Both the position numbers and the translations under genes were made by a program. A stretch of DNA of 6,516 bases, from the NCBI GenBank assembly GCA_023457615.1, contig JAEWKY010000351.1:1-6516 (forward strand). Direction: 5' to 3'. Shown here one piece after another: positions 5,544-6,516 of the stretch. The notes beneath the pieces were generated by a model that was given only the letters and a program-made list of their open reading frames with translations, was not told the DNA's origin and ran no database searches. Every line of letters starts with the position of its first letter. Position 1 is the stretch's first letter. The DNA comes from Actinomycetes bacterium (GTDB lineage: Bacteria; Actinomycetota; Actinomycetes; Actinomycetales; Microbacteriaceae).

Positions 5544-6110
5544 ATGGCTGACCTCAGCTCCCTGCTGAAGCAGATCCCCGTCGGCGACATCGCGAAGCAG
5601 CTCGGCATCGACGAGTCGGTCGCCGAGGCCGCGGTGCAGCAGATCGTCCCCGGTCTCGTCGCCGGGCTCGCCGCCAACGCGGAGGACCCGAGCGGCGCCG
5701 CGTCCCTGAAGAAGGCCCTCAGCCACGACCGCGGCCGCGTGCACACGAAGTCCGTGAAGGACATCGACACCGCCGACGGCAAGAAGATCGTGCGCAACGT
5801 CTACGGCGACAAGGAGGACCAGGTCGCGACGAAGCTCGCGGCGACGGCCACCAAGGCCTCGGGCGCCGGCGACGTCACGCAGGACATCATCAAGCAGATC
5901 CTCCCGATCGTCGCCCCGATCGTGCTCGCCTGGCTCGCCGAGCAGTTCCTCGGTGGCAAGAAGGAGGAGTCGGCGAAGGAGGAGGAGTCCTCGTCGGGCG
6001 GCCTCGGCGACCTCCTCGGCGGTCTGCTCGGGGGCGGTTCGTCGTCCTCCGGCGGCGGCAACGTCCTGGGCGACCTCCTCGGCGGCCTGCTCGGCGGCGG
6101 CAAGAAGTAG
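5544..6110 (+). CDS. DUF937-family protein with Leu/Gly-rich C-terminal repeats
   Basis: This 188-residue protein resembles the DUF937 family (related to YidB), whose function is not established. Residues 1-60 are a helical, Ala/Leu-rich segment (LLKQIPVGDIAKQLGIDES and LVAGLAANAEDPSGAASLKKAL). Residues 80-100 contain KIVRNVYGDKEDQVATKLA, the GDK-type signature of the family. Residues 115-136 are hydrophobic (IIKQILPIVAPIVLAWLAEQFL) and could be a membrane-associated or packing helix, but there is no signal peptide. Then come a charged KKEESAKEEE linker (139-148) and a low-complexity tail with two exact 12-residue copies of LGDLLGGLLGGG (154-165, 175-186) around a Ser/Gly linker, ending in KK. 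The ATG has GAGGA three bases and AAGGA eleven bases upstream. It is divergent from argC and convergent with pheT, so it is probably a single-gene unit. Its link to arginine metabolism is unknown. Confidence 0.85.
   Translation: MADLSSLLKQIPVGDIAKQLGIDESVAEAAVQQIVPGLVAGLAANAEDPSGAASLKKALSHDRGRVHTKSVKDIDTADGKKIVRNVYGDKEDQVATKLAATATKASGAGDVTQDIIKQILPIVAPIVLAWLAEQFLGGKKEESAKEEESSSGGLGDLLGGLLGGGSSSSGGGNVLGDLLGGLLGGGKK
6003..6101 (+). repeat. Duplicated 36-bp unit encoding LGDLLGGLLGGG
   Basis: Two units, 6003-6038 and 6066-6101, encode identical 12-residue segments, separated by 27 bases encoding SSSSGGGNV. The DNA copies are nearly but not exactly identical, differing at synonymous third positions such as GGT/GGC and GGG/GGC, with CTC/CTG at the first codon. 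This suggests an internal duplication kept at the protein level. Such units are prone to copy-number change. Confidence 0.8.
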
Positions 6111-6126
6111 TCGGCACGCTCCCGAC
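6110..6126. terminator. Weak possible bidirectional hairpin between convergent genes
   Basis: GTCGG (6110-6114) and CCGAC (6122-6126) form a 5-bp stem with a 7-base loop, beginning at the last base of the DUF937 stop codon and lying in the 26-base gap before the pheT stop. There is no T-run on either side. It is the only hairpin I see where both genes would need to terminate, and it is too short to be convincing. Confidence 0.2.
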
Positions 6127-6136
6127 CCGCGGTGCG

Positions 6137-6516
6137 CTACTCGCGAAGGGTCGCGCCGTGGCGGGACGCCGCGAGGGCGACGCCCGCGAGCTTCGCCTCG
6201 GTCGCCTCCGCCGCGGTGAGGGTGCGGTCGGGGGCGCGGAACCGCAGGGCGAAGGTGAGCGACTTCGAGCCCTCGGGCACGCCGGCCCCGCGGTAGTCGT
6301 CGACGAGCCGGATGTCCTCCAGCAGCTCACCCGCACCCTCGGCCACGGCCTCCCGCACCTCGGCGGCCGTCGCCGAGGTCGGGACCACGAGCGACACGTC
6401 CTGCGTCGCGGCCGGCAGCGTGCCGATCGGACGCGCGGCGACCTCGGTCGCGCCGAGCGCGAGCAGGGCGTCGAGGTCGAGCTCGGCGACCGCGACGACA
6501 CCGGGCAGGTCGTGCT
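6137..6516 (-). CDS. pheT: Phenylalanyl-tRNA synthetase beta subunit, C-terminal part (cut by right edge)
   Basis: PheT is the large subunit of the alpha2-beta2 cytoplasmic enzyme that charges tRNA-Phe. Only the last 125 residues are visible. The end of the catalytic-like core reads VVAVAELDLDALLALG, followed by the linker and ATQDVSLVVP, the standard entry into the FDX-ACB anticodon-binding domain. That domain occupies about the last 90 residues (including LLEDIRLVDDYRG, PEGSKSLTFALRFRAPDRTLT and the end near HGATLRE). The frame has no start within the window and continues past the right edge; an apparent GTG start at 6397 is an internal Val codon. The stop is TAG at 6139-6137. pheST next to the arginine cluster is a recurrent actinobacterial arrangement. 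The gene reads in the same direction as argC, with the DUF937 gene on the opposite strand in between. Confidence 0.95.
   Translation of the reverse strand, partial: HDLPGVVAVAELDLDALLALGATEVAARPIGTLPAATQDVSLVVPTSATAAEVREAVAEGAGELLEDIRLVDDYRGAGVPEGSKSLTFALRFRAPDRTLTAAEATEAKLAGVALAASRHGATLRE

Noticed and set aside
5890..6501. Long minus-strand open frame crossing the DUF937 and pheT genes
   Set aside because: It is an Arg/Ser/Pro-rich frame that crosses two better-supported genes and matches neither; it is a compositional artefact.
1..6516. CRISPR arrays, tRNA or rRNA genes, insertion sequences, attachment sites
   Set aside because: I saw no regularly spaced repeats, tRNA-like cloverleaf, transposase or terminal inverted repeats. 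The window is ordinary core-genome coding sequence apart from the regulatory regions described.

Overview
The window is very GC-rich, with short intergenic gaps and a strong bias for G or C at third codon positions. It holds the arginine biosynthesis operon of a high-GC actinobacterium. Gene order and protein features suggest Microbacteriaceae or a close relative; that placement is inferred from style and synteny, not tested.

Layout from right to left, the direction of most transcription. The C-terminal end of pheT (phenylalanyl-tRNA synthetase beta) enters from the right edge on the minus strand (6137-6516). A plus-strand gene for a DUF937-family protein (5544-6110) converges on it. A 243-bp intergenic region (5301-5543) separates that gene from the divergent arginine operon. 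The operon runs on the minus strand: argC (4263-5300), argJ (3067-4266), argB (2180-3070), argD (999-2183), argF (79-1002), then the first 27 codons of argR (1-82), cut by the left edge. The order pheT - argCJBDF-argR matches the classical actinobacterial pheST/argCJBDFRGH neighbourhood, with the DUF937 gene lodged between its two halves on the opposite strand.

How the genes work together. ArgJ makes N-acetylglutamate, and recycles the acetyl group in the bifunctional form. ArgB phosphorylates it, ArgC reduces it to the semialdehyde, ArgD transaminates that to N-acetylornithine, ArgJ releases ornithine, and ArgF carbamoylates ornithine to citrulline. ArgR, the arginine-sensing repressor, is the last visible gene. 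All five junctions are 4-base ATGA or GTGA overlaps, so the whole chain looks translationally coupled.

The most interesting part is the argC leader. A good minus-strand -10 box (TAGGGT, 5459-5464) lies six bases before a GTG that opens a 28-codon reading frame (5366-5452). Eight of its 28 residues are Arg, in a cluster reading RRARR. Immediately after that cluster, a 7-base segment complements the argC ribosome-binding region exactly, and a perfect 11-bp inverted repeat nests inside that pairing. This is the architecture expected of a leaderless, arginine-sensing translational attenuator, and I propose it as a candidate. A second possible RNA switch, two mutually exclusive stems in a stretch with unusual codons, lies in the first 41 codons of argJ. 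A 17-bp palindrome sits between the -35 and -10 regions of both divergent promoters and could be a shared operator. None of these regulatory proposals can be confirmed from one sequence.
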